Source of the DNA: an uncultured Bacilli bacterium
GTDB lineage: Bacteria > Bacillota_I > Bacilli_A > RF39 > UBA660
Direction: 5' to 3'
DNA: 7,726 bases
Assembly (NCBI GenBank): GCA_934130265.1
Contig: CAKOYC010000047.1
Span: 1 to 7,726 of the forward strand
The notes beneath the pieces are model-generated. The model saw only the letters and a program-made list of their open reading frames with translations. It had not been told where the DNA came from and made no database searches. The position numbers and the translations under genes are program-made. Shown here one piece after another: positions 1-5,397 of the stretch (its first letter is position 1; each line of letters starts with the position of its first letter).

Positions 1-1
1 A

Positions 2-78
2 TGGCGCCTCAACTAGGACTTGAACCTAGGACCCCTTGATTAACAGTCAAGTGCTCTAACCAACTGAGCTATTGAGGC
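2..78 (-). tRNA. tRNA-Asn (anticodon GTT)
   Basis: On the minus strand this folds as a complete cloverleaf. The acceptor stem GCCTCAA/TTGAGGC is perfectly paired, the anticodon stem CTTGA/TCAAG holds the loop CTGTTAA (anticodon GTT), and the T arm CTAGG/CCTAG encloses TTCAAGT. The discriminator base is G, as usual for tRNA-Asn, and CCA is encoded (positions 4-2). It is transcribed after tRNA-Ile, 7 bases away. Confidence 0.97.
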
Positions 79-85
79 ATCTTAA

Positions 86-162
86 TGGTGGGCCTGACAG
101 GACTTGAACCTGTGACCTCTCGCTTATCAAGCGAGCGCTCTAACCAACTGAGCTACAAGCCC
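86..162 (-). tRNA. tRNA-Ile (anticodon GAT)
   Basis: On the minus strand the acceptor stem GGGCTTG pairs with CAGGCCC (one G-T pair). The anticodon stem CTCGC/GCGAG holds the loop TTGATAA, giving anticodon GAT. The discriminator is A and CCA is encoded at the 3' end. It is the first gene of a two-tRNA minus-strand unit, with candidate promoters just upstream (right) of position 180. Confidence 0.97.
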
Positions 163-185
163 GTTCTTTCAAACAGAACAATTTA

Positions 186-214
186 ATATTACAATAAAAT
201 GTTTCATAAATCAA
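186..214 (-). promoter_or_regulatory. Candidate promoter for the Ile-Asn tRNA unit
   Basis: Read on the minus strand, TTGATT (214-209) is followed by a 17-base spacer and TAATAT (191-186). Start would fall near 179, about 17 bases before tRNA-Ile. Each box matches consensus only partly (4 of 6), but spacing and position are right. Confidence 0.5.
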
Positions 215-257
215 GTCTTTTTTTTAATTTTGTAATATATTTCCGACTTGCATACTT

Positions 258-286
258 AGAATAGCAAAGATGTGATTAAAAATCAA
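258..286 (-). promoter_or_regulatory. Possible second upstream promoter for the tRNA unit
   Basis: On the minus strand TTGATT (286-281), a 17-base spacer and TATTCT (263-258) preceded by TGC (extended -10). It shares the CTTGATTT -35 context with the proximal candidate 72 bases downstream, so the two may form a tandem pair. AT-rich background makes this uncertain. Confidence 0.3.
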
Positions 287-303
287 GCTTTTTTTAAAAA
301 ATA

Positions 304-332
304 TTGTGATAAATTTCATCTTTTGCTATAAT
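304..332 (+). promoter_or_regulatory. Promoter of the pseudouridine synthase gene
   Basis: TTGTGA (304-309), a 17-base spacer and a perfect TATAAT (327-332) preceded by TGC, an extended -10. The start would fall near 339, just ahead of the AGAGGTG ribosome binding site (344-350). With the minus-strand candidates it fills the 193-base gap between tRNA-Ile and the first protein gene; I see no gene in that gap. Confidence 0.75.
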
Positions 333-355
333 CTTCTAAGAAAAGAGGTGATTTT

Positions 356-1198
356 ATGTATAAAAAAGTCGAAGAAGAAGGATTATTGTTAGAAACAATA
401 TTAAAATTATTTAACGAACAAAGTCATAAAAAATTAAAATCATATCTAAAAAATAATAGTGTTTTTGTAAATGGTAAATCAATTACTGCTTATAACTACA
501 AAGTAAAGAAAAATGATATTATTGAAATTAGAAAAGATTATAAGACTCATAAGAAGTGTCCTTTAAAGATACTTTATGAAGATGAATACTTTTTAGTAAT
601 AGAAAAACCAGCACATTTATTAACAATAGCAACTACTAAAGAAAAAGAAAAAACAGCTTATCATATGATGCGTCAATTTATTAAAGAAAGAAATAGTAAA
701 GATAAAATATTTATTTTACACCGTCTAGATAAAGACACATCAGGAGTAGTAATCTTTGTAAAAGATGAAAGAGTAAAAGAACTATTACAAAATGATTGGA
801 ATAACTTAATAGAAGATAGAGAATATATAGCAGTAGTACCAAAAGGAATAAAGTCATATACTAATTATACTTGTTATTTAAAAGAAGATAATAATTATAA
901 AGTACATGTTACTAATGATAAAAATGGTAAGAAAGCGATTACTTCTATAACAGTATTAAAAGAAAAGAAAAATTATGCCTTAGTAAAAGTAAATATTAAG
1001 ACTGGTAGAAAAAATCAGATAAGAGCAGTATTGTCATACTTAGGTTATCCAATTGTAGGAGATACAAAATATGGTAGTGATATTAAAGCTAAAAGATTAT
1101 TACTACATGCTTCTAAGATAGTCTTAACTAATCCAAATAATAAGAAAAAATATGCATTTGAGAGTAAATTACCAAGAGAATTCCAAAAATATGTATAA
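356..1198 (+). CDS. RluA-family pseudouridine synthase
   Basis: An enzyme that isomerises uridine to pseudouridine in rRNA or tRNA; the target site cannot be told from sequence. Residues about 1-60 look like a short S4-type RNA-binding segment (VFVNG near 36-40). The catalytic domain follows. The family signature HRLDKDTSG is at 122-130, with Asp125 as the expected catalytic residue. GRKNQIR at 217-223 and the glycine-rich GDTKYG at 235-240 form the second conserved block, followed by LLLHA at 248-252. At 280 residues the length is normal for RluA/RluD-type enzymes. The ATG is set by AGAGGTG five bases upstream and a TGC-TATAAT promoter. No terminator separates it from sigG, whose start lies 42 bases downstream, so read-through into sigG is possible. 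It is intact, with a housekeeping role expected. RluD-like and YjbO/YlyB-like assignments are both possible. Confidence 0.92.
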   Translation: MYKKVEEEGLLLETILKLFNEQSHKKLKSYLKNNSVFVNGKSITAYNYKVKKNDIIEIRKDYKTHKKCPLKILYEDEYFLVIEKPAHLLTIATTKEKEKTAYHMMRQFIKERNSKDKIFILHRLDKDTSGVVIFVKDERVKELLQNDWNNLIEDREYIAVVPKGIKSYTNYTCYLKEDNNYKVHVTNDKNGKKAITSITVLKEKKNYALVKVNIKTGRKNQIRAVLSYLGYPIVGDTKYGSDIKAKRLLLHASKIVLTNPNNKKKYAFESKLPREFQKYV

Positions 1199-1222
1199 AA
1201 AAATTATCTTTCTATCATTATA
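1192..1222 (+). promoter_or_regulatory. Candidate SigG-type promoter of sigG
   Basis: TGTATA (1192-1197), overlapping the stop codon of the upstream gene, an 18-base spacer, then CATTATA (1216-1222). This fits the forespore SigG pattern as I recall it (GYATA, about 17-18 bases, CATnnTA), which would make sigG autoregulated. The start would fall near 1229, inside the right arm of the leader hairpin. The -10 also reads as a vegetative TATAAG (1219-1224) but lacks a matching -35. AT-rich sequence gives chance matches. Confidence 0.4.
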
Positions 1223-1237
1223 AGATAGAAAGGTGAT
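1203..1237 (+). promoter_or_regulatory. Hairpin covering the sigG ribosome binding site
   Basis: CTTTCTATC (1208-1216) pairs perfectly with GATAGAAAG (1224-1232) around the 7-base loop ATTATAA. Pairing extends outward to 14 bp (1203-1216 with 1224-1237), including two G-U pairs. The right arm contains the Shine-Dalgarno AAAGGTG (1229-1235), five bases before the sigG ATG, so it would be hidden in any transcript that includes the left arm. No T-run follows, so it is not an ordinary intrinsic terminator. Confidence 0.7.
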
Positions 1238-1240
1238 AAA

Positions 1241-2014
1241 ATGTCAAACTATAAAGTAGAAATTAGTGGAGTAGATACAAGAAATTTAAAAGTATTAACT
1301 AGTGAAGAGATGACAGAACTCTTTAAAAATATTAAAACTAATCCTTTTGCTAGAAATGATTTGGTAGAAGGTAATTTAAAGTTAGTCTTAAGTATTTTAA
1401 AAAGATTCAAAAATTATAATGAGAACTTAGATGATTTATTTCAAGTTGGATGTATTGGACTTGTTAAGTCTATTGATAATTTTGATTTGGAGCAGAATGT
1501 TAAGTTTTCAACCTATGCTGTACCGATGATTATTGGAGAGATTAGACGTTATTTAAGAGATAATAATAGTATAAGAGTAAGTCGTTCTACTAAGGATTTA
1601 GCATATAAAGCTTTAAAATATAAAGAAGAATATGTTTTAACTAATGGGAAAGAACCATCTTGTGAAGAGATAAGTAAGAAACTAGATTGTACAACTTATG
1701 ATGTAGTAAATGCCTTAGAGTCATTGAAAGATCCAGTCTCTATGTTTGAACCAATCTATAGTGATGGAGGAGATACTATCTATTTATATGATCAAATAGA
1801 AGATAAAAGACAAACTGGGAGTGAGATGGAAAAACGTCTAGCTACTAATGATGCTATTACTATGTTATCTGATAGATGTCAACAAATACTAGAAGAGAGA
1901 TTCATTATTGGTAAAACCCAAATGGAAGTAGCAGAAGACTTAGCTATTAGTCAGGCTCAAGTATCAAGACTTGAAAAAAATGCTGTTAAACAGTTAAAGA
2001 GAATACTAAAATAG
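1241..2014 (+). CDS. sigG: Late forespore sigma factor SigG
   Basis: RNA polymerase sigma factor for late forespore genes. The N-terminus, with KVEISGVDT at residues 5-13, matches the distinctive SigG start (KVEICGVDT in B. subtilis) and separates it from SigF. Region 2 (about 64-107) contains DDLFQVGCIGL and KFSTYAVPMIIGEIRRYLRD. Region 3 starts at IRVSRS (111-116), with FEPIYSDGGD at 169-178. Region 4 (about 226-254) carries the helix-turn-helix TQMEVAEDLAISQAQVSRLE. At 257 residues it is full length. The ATG has AAAGGTG five bases upstream, inside a hairpin. In B. subtilis sigG sits behind spoIIGA-sigE; here a pseudouridine synthase gene precedes it, while ylmC follows as expected. A hairpin-T-tract overlaps its stop codon. 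The family assignment is very secure; regulation is inferred. Confidence 0.97.
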   Translation: MSNYKVEISGVDTRNLKVLTSEEMTELFKNIKTNPFARNDLVEGNLKLVLSILKRFKNYNENLDDLFQVGCIGLVKSIDNFDLEQNVKFSTYAVPMIIGEIRRYLRDNNSIRVSRSTKDLAYKALKYKEEYVLTNGKEPSCEEISKKLDCTTYDVVNALESLKDPVSMFEPIYSDGGDTIYLYDQIEDKRQTGSEMEKRLATNDAITMLSDRCQQILEERFIIGKTQMEVAEDLAISQAQVSRLEKNAVKQLKRILK

Positions 2015-2033
2015 AATAGTATTTCTTTTTTTT
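2001..2033 (+). terminator. Weak intrinsic terminator overlapping the sigG stop
   Basis: GAATACTA (2001-2008) pairs with TAGTATTT (2017-2024), 8 bp with one G-T pair, around an 8-base loop that contains the sigG stop codon (2012-2014). A run of eight T follows (2026-2033). The stem is AT-rich, so it may work as a partial attenuator before ylmC. Confidence 0.55.
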
Positions 2034-2042
2034 ACATAAAAA
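2014..2042 (+). promoter_or_regulatory. Possible SigE-type promoter before ylmC-yunB
   Basis: GAATAGT (2014-2020), 14 bases, then CATAAAAA (2035-2042). This is close to the mother-cell SigE pattern as I recall it (KMATATT, about 14 bases, CATACAnT), with mismatches. It would start ylmC-yunB independently of sigG; yunB belongs to the SigE regulon in B. subtilis as I recall. It overlaps the terminator hairpin. Low certainty in such AT-rich DNA. Confidence 0.25.
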
Positions 2043-2058
2043 TAAATAGGTGATAATA

Positions 2059-2289
2059 GTGAGATTATCAGATTTACAGAATAAAGATATAGTAAATACC
2101 ATGGATGGTAGAAATGTAGGTAATATAATTGATGTTAAAATAGATCAAATAAGTGGTGCTATTGTTTCTTTAGTAGTAGAACCTAATAAGAAAATGCTAT
2201 CTTTCATGAATAGAGGGGTGGAAGAAGAAATATCTTGGAAGAATATTGAAAGGATAGGAGAAGATGTTATCCTAGTAAGATTAGAATGA
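2059..2289 (+). CDS. ylmC: YlmC/YmxH-family PRC-barrel sporulation protein
   Basis: A 76-residue protein that is essentially one PRC-barrel domain, of the YlmC/YmxH type found in spore formers and usually located directly after sigG; its molecular role is not established. It begins MRLSDL and contains DIVN, the turn GRNVGNIIDVKID and the hydrophobic strands AIVSLVVEP, ending with VILVRLE. I place the start at GTG 2059. An in-frame GTG at 2050 lies inside the Shine-Dalgarno (AGGTGA, 2048-2053) and cannot serve, whereas GTG 2059 sits five bases after that site and gives the family's usual N-terminus. The stop TGA overlaps the yunB start as ATGA, so the two are likely translationally coupled. 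This TGA also shows that the standard code is in use. Confidence 0.9.
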   Translation: MRLSDLQNKDIVNTMDGRNVGNIIDVKIDQISGAIVSLVVEPNKKMLSFMNRGVEEEISWKNIERIGEDVILVRLE

Positions 2290-3020
2290 ATTCTAGAAGA
2301 CTACATTTAAAGAGAAGAAAGAAATCTAATCCCATTTCTTTTTTATTAGTAACTATTTTCTTCTCATTTATATTAACAATAATTATTATCTTTAAAGCTG
2401 GTAAACATTTAGAAGAATCAATAACTAGTTATGCATCTATTGAAACTAAAAGAGTAGCAACTTCTATTTTAAATGATGTAATTAGAAACTATGATTTTAC
2501 TAAAGAAAACTTATATAAGATAGTTAAGAATGATTCTAAGGAAATAGAATTCATTGATTACAATTCTAAAGAAGTTAATACTATTTTGAATAAAATAAAT
2601 AAGAATGTTACTGATAGATTACTTGAAATAGAAAGAGGAGATACTAAAAATATTACATTATCTGATGGACTTAAGGGTAAAAATTATATCTATCTAAAAA
2701 ATGGAATAGTTTGTGATATACCAATAGGAAGTCTAACAGGTAATTCTTTACTTATTAATACTACTATGTCTATTCCTATTAGGTTTTCTTTTGTAGGAAG
2801 TGTTAAAAGTAATTTAGAGGTGAAAGTAAATTCCTATGGTTTTAATAATGCCTTAGTTGAACTATTTATTATAGTAGAAATAACAGAACAGGTAACTCTT
2901 CCTCATACATCTAAAGAAATAAAAGTATCATCCAATATACCACTGGTTACGGAGCTTATTCAAGGAAAAGTACCACTTTATTATCAAGGAGGACTAGAAA
3001 AAAACTCTAATATAAGTTAG
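2286..3020 (+). CDS. yunB: Sporulation protein YunB
   Basis: A membrane-anchored sporulation protein of the YunB family; its biochemical function is unknown, and B. subtilis yunB is expressed under SigE as I recall. A basic cytoplasmic head (RRLHLKRRKK, residues 4-13) precedes one hydrophobic segment at about 17-37. The rest would lie outside the membrane. Family-typical blocks are IPIGSLTGN (145-153), IPIRFSFVGSVKS (163-175), NSYGFNNALVELFIIVEI (182-199) and the C-terminal stretch TLPHTSKEIKV to QGKVPLYY (204-233). At 244 residues it is of normal length. The ATG overlaps the ylmC stop (ATGA) and no good ribosome binding site lies close by, so translation probably depends on coupling. In B. 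subtilis yunB lies near yutD, yutH and yutI, as it does here. Confidence 0.9.
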   Translation: MNSRRLHLKRRKKSNPISFLLVTIFFSFILTIIIIFKAGKHLEESITSYASIETKRVATSILNDVIRNYDFTKENLYKIVKNDSKEIEFIDYNSKEVNTILNKINKNVTDRLLEIERGDTKNITLSDGLKGKNYIYLKNGIVCDIPIGSLTGNSLLINTTMSIPIRFSFVGSVKSNLEVKVNSYGFNNALVELFIIVEITEQVTLPHTSKEIKVSSNIPLVTELIQGKVPLYYQGGLEKNSNIS

Positions 3021-3045
3021 AATATAATAAGAAAGAGGAAAAAGT

Positions 3046-3318
3046 ATGATAGAGTTTTTTAATAATAAATATGAAATAGTTAAAGGTGAAAAATATTTTG
3101 ATAAAGAATTAGTTGATACTTTGTTAACTGACTATTTTGAGCCTTATGACTATATTTTTGGCGATTTTGCTTATGATAAATTAAGACTAAAAGGTTATTA
3201 TGATAGTGATAATAAAAATAAGAATTCTATAAATGATATTAAAGATTTGAATAACTATATTAAAAATTATTGTGCTTATGGATGTCACTATTTTTTACTA
3301 AAAAAGGTGATTAAGTAA
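3046..3318 (+). CDS. yutD: YutD-family protein (DUF1027)
   Basis: A small conserved protein of the YutD family, known mainly from Bacilli; I know of no firmly established function. Two signature blocks are clear: YDYIFGDFAYDKLRLKGYY at residues 34-52, and YIKNYCAYGCHYFLLKK at 71-87, with the Cys pair CAYGC at 76-80. At 90 residues it covers the whole domain. The ATG is served by AAGAGGA (3033-3039), six bases upstream. It starts 25 bases after yunB with no terminator between, so it should be co-transcribed with ylmC-yunB, and it is the last gene before a strong terminator. Its position beside yunB and upstream of yutH/yutI repeats the B. subtilis order, although other genes found between them there are missing. 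Confidence 0.88.
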   Translation: MIEFFNNKYEIVKGEKYFDKELVDTLLTDYFEPYDYIFGDFAYDKLRLKGYYDSDNKNKNSINDIKDLNNYIKNYCAYGCHYFLLKKVIK

Positions 3319-3320
3319 TA

Positions 3321-3355
3321 AGAATAGAAAAAATACTTTCTATTTTTGTTTTTTT
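3321..3355 (+). terminator. Intrinsic terminator after yutD
   Basis: AATAGAAA (3323-3330) pairs perfectly with TTTCTATT (3337-3344) around a 6-base loop, extendable by a G-T and an A-T pair. It is followed by TTTGTTTTTTT (3345-3355). It closes the sigG-ylmC-yunB-yutD run and isolates the next two genes. Confidence 0.85.
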
Positions 3356-3362
3356 ATGATAA

Positions 3363-3368
3363 TATAAT
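3363..3368 (+). promoter_or_regulatory. -10 element for the DUF1292 / coiled-coil unit
   Basis: A perfect TATAAT immediately downstream of a terminator and 31 bases before the ATG of the next gene. No good -35 is visible at 17 bases, and TGn is absent, so only the -10 is offered. A promoter is expected here because a terminator lies just upstream. Confidence 0.45.
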
Positions 3369-3399
3369 GTTGTAGAATAGCGAGGGAGGAAGAATATCT

Positions 3400-3663
3400 A
3401 TGGAAAATGACAATAAAAAAATTATGTCAATTGTGCAAGAAGATGGTTCTATTGATGAAGTAGAGGTTGTTATTGCATTCGAATTTAAAGATACAAAAAA
3501 AGAATATGTAGTTTATACAAAAAATGAGAAAGATGCAAATGGTAATGTTACTGTTTATGTGTCTCGCGTTGAAAGAAATGGTGATACTCCACAATTGTTT
3601 GGGGTAGACAATGAAGAAGAATGGAATAGAGTAAAAGACGTATTACGCAAATTATCTCAATAA
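3400..3663 (+). CDS. DUF1292 (YrzB-like) protein
   Basis: An 87-residue acidic protein of the DUF1292 family, whose B. subtilis member is YrzB; no function is established. The family pattern is visible: an early EDGSIDEVEVVIAFEF segment (14-29), EYVVYT (35-40), a central V-x-V-YVSRV strand (50-57), and the ending GVDNEEEWNRVKDVL (68-82). A strong GGGAGGA ribosome binding site lies nine bases before the ATG. In Bacillus, yrzB sits with yrrK and yrzL; here it instead forms a two-gene unit with a 550-residue coiled-coil protein 18 bases downstream. Two of its four Arg codons are CGC, while the neighbouring yunB uses only AGA and AGG, so expression level or origin may differ from the sporulation genes around it. 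Confidence 0.8.
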   Translation: MENDNKKIMSIVQEDGSIDEVEVVIAFEFKDTKKEYVVYTKNEKDANGNVTVYVSRVERNGDTPQLFGVDNEEEWNRVKDVLRKLSQ

Positions 3664-3681
3664 TAGTTGGAGGCATAAATT

Positions 3682-5334
3682 ATGAATGAAGAAGAAAAGA
3701 AAATAAAAGAGATGGAAGAACTTGGTGTAAGTCTTATTGATGCTCCGAGGGAAACAGCAGCAAAAGCTTCTCCAACCAAGCTTAAATTACAAGCTTTAAC
3801 TTTTATGGTTATAGGTAAAATCGAAAAAAGCTTTTTGAACAAAATGTTAAGTCAAGCTAAAGAAGCTAAAAGTTTAGCATCAATTAATTTAGAAAAGATT
3901 AATACTATGAGTACTGCAGAAAAGCAAGACTTTAAGGATAAACTTGATTCTAATATTACTTTATTAGAAGATAGAATAGATGAGTTTGATGATTATTATC
4001 GAAGAGTTGTGGGATATGCTAAACGTAGTTTAAGAATACCATCTGTTAATCTCGGAATATTGAAGGGCAAATTAGCAAATAAGGAAAGAAAAAAATCAAT
4101 GGTTGGAATGGTTGATGCCTATAAACAAATGGGTGATGTTTTTTCTGCTACTGAAGATGCTTTTGTTAGCATGCCAAAACCAATTAAAAGAGATGTGGAA
4201 ATATCTAAATCTGAACAAGAGGAAATTAGAAAATCAGTATATAATGCGTTAAAAGGAACAAATGATAAACAGGTTGAAAACTATGCCAAGGAATTTGATG
4301 ATAAAAAAGAGGAACAACTTGATGAACTTGCTAAAAGAACAGTAACTAGTAAAGATAAGGAACAGGAATTGGATAATTTCTTTGAAAATATTAGCCCAGT
4401 TAAAGAACATGCAAAACTAGAAACTGAAGACTTAGCGAAGGTATTAAACGATGGTAAAGCAAAAACTCTTGTTGAAGAACAATCAGAAGAACCAAAGGTT
4501 GAAAATAAATCAGAATCAACTGAAGGAAAACCTATGATTTTATCATCAAGTGAATCGGAAATTTTCCCTAAAATTGCCACTTCAGAAAATTCTTTACATG
4601 TGGAAGAAAAAAATGCTGATATTGAAATGGATAAGAGTAATACACTATCCGATCAAAGTATTGCTAAATATGCTGGTAGAATGATTAAAAATCAAAGTGA
4701 AGTAATTGATGATTCATATGGTGATATATCAGAAATCGTTCCTAGTGTTGAAGACTTAAAAAGACAATTGGAAGAGTCAGTCCGTGAAAGGGAGCAGAAA
4801 CGTTTAGAAAAAGAAGCAGCAATAAAAAAATATAATGCTGAAAAGTCAGCTAGAGAAAAAGAGGAAGAAGAACTTTCTAAGAGTATGGAAGAACTAGATG
4901 CTTTGAAAGAAGAAATTAAAAGAAAAAGGGAAGAACAAAAAAGTGTTGATGAATTAAAACAAACAGTTCAACAAGCTTTAGAGTATCAGAAACAGATTAA
5001 GGAAAACAAGATGGCTGCTTTACGTGAAGAAGAAGAGGCTAAAAAATATCAAGAAACATTAGAAAATGAACAAAAAAGTAAAAACAAAGTAACTGAAGAG
5101 AAAGAAAAAATTCAATCAGAACGACAAGTGTTACAATCTGAAACGACTAGAGTTAACTCGAATTTACAAAAAGAGAAAGAAGAATTAGAACGAGCAAAAA
5201 AACAATTACAAAGTTTTACTAGTTCTAGAGAAACACCGGAACTTCAAACTGCTTCTTATGAATATGTAGAAGGAAAAAGTGTTGATCTTGGTCAAAGTGA
5301 TTTGTTCAGTACATCAATAAGAACCAGAAGATAG
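3682..5334 (+). CDS. Large coiled-coil protein of unknown function
   Basis: I do not recognise this 550-residue protein. Residues about 30-200 look like a helical globular region, rich in Lys, Leu and Ala with short hydrophobic patches (LQALTFMVIG, 36-45). Residues about 205-355 are acidic and low in complexity, probably a flexible linker with SSSES at 288-292. Residues about 355-512 are a long charged coiled coil (SVEDLKRQLEESVRER and similar heptad-like stretches rich in Glu, Lys, Gln). A short tail ends in the basic RTRR. There is no signal peptide or membrane segment, and I find no Cys or Trp in the whole chain. GGAGG lies eight bases before the ATG. It directly follows the DUF1292 gene and has its own terminator. 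A scaffold or cytoskeleton-like role fits the shape but is only a guess. Chance similarity to SMC or myosin-like coils is to be expected. Confidence 0.75.
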   Translation: MNEEEKKIKEMEELGVSLIDAPRETAAKASPTKLKLQALTFMVIGKIEKSFLNKMLSQAKEAKSLASINLEKINTMSTAEKQDFKDKLDSNITLLEDRIDEFDDYYRRVVGYAKRSLRIPSVNLGILKGKLANKERKKSMVGMVDAYKQMGDVFSATEDAFVSMPKPIKRDVEISKSEQEEIRKSVYNALKGTNDKQVENYAKEFDDKKEEQLDELAKRTVTSKDKEQELDNFFENISPVKEHAKLETEDLAKVLNDGKAKTLVEEQSEEPKVENKSESTEGKPMILSSSESEIFPKIATSENSLHVEEKNADIEMDKSNTLSDQSIAKYAGRMIKNQSEVIDDSYGDISEIVPSVEDLKRQLEESVREREQKRLEKEAAIKKYNAEKSAREKEEEELSKSMEELDALKEEIKRKREEQKSVDELKQTVQQALEYQKQIKENKMAALREEEEAKKYQETLENEQKSKNKVTEEKEKIQSERQVLQSETTRVNSNLQKEKEELERAKKQLQSFTSSRETPELQTASYEYVEGKSVDLGQSDLFSTSIRTRR

Positions 5335-5359
5335 AGTACTAAAAATAGTACTCTTTTTT
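5334..5359 (+). terminator. Intrinsic terminator after the coiled-coil gene
   Basis: GAGTACT (5334-5340) pairs perfectly with AGTACTC (5347-5353) around the loop AAAAAT, followed by six T (5354-5359). The stem begins at the last base of the stop codon. It separates the two-gene unit from yutH. Confidence 0.88.
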
Positions 5360-5377
5360 CAGATATTTCATAATATT
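5350..5377 (+). promoter_or_regulatory. Possible late mother-cell promoter of yutH
   Basis: CATAATATT (5369-5377) resembles the CATA-type -10 of SigK or SigE promoters, with AC 17 bases upstream (5350-5351) as a minimal SigK-like -35. It lies 17 bases before the proposed yutH start, the same spacing as other candidate promoters in this window. The match is short and the DNA AT-rich. Confidence 0.2.
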
Positions 5378-5382
5378 AAATA

Positions 5383-5397
5383 GAGGTGATTAAAATT
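5383..5397 (+). promoter_or_regulatory. yutH ribosome binding site with ATT start codon
   Basis: GAGGTGA (5383-5389) is a strong Shine-Dalgarno. The only in-frame GTG nearby (5386-5388) lies inside it and has no ribosome binding site of its own. The codon at normal spacing is ATT at 5395-5397, six bases after GAGGTG. The next in-frame ATG or GTG would remove conserved N-terminal sequence. ATT starts are rare (infC is the classic case). Confidence 0.55.

Noticed and set aside
207..300. Two AATCAAG plus T-run stretches in the left intergenic region
   Set aside because: They look like repeated terminator tails on the plus strand, but no GC stem precedes them; the reverse strand reading as tandem -35 boxes explains them better.
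3023..3028. TATAAT between yunB and yutD
   Set aside because: No -35 at a usable distance, and the start would fall inside the yutD ribosome binding site; co-transcription with yunB is simpler.
3657..3842. 61-residue minus-strand open frame
   Set aside because: It is antisense to the coiled-coil gene, has no convincing ribosome binding site or family resemblance, and is a by-product of the other strand.
4281..4580. 99-residue minus-strand open frame rich in Ser and Leu
   Set aside because: Its Ser-rich composition is what the reverse complement of Glu/Lys-rich coding gives; it lies wholly inside the coiled-coil gene.
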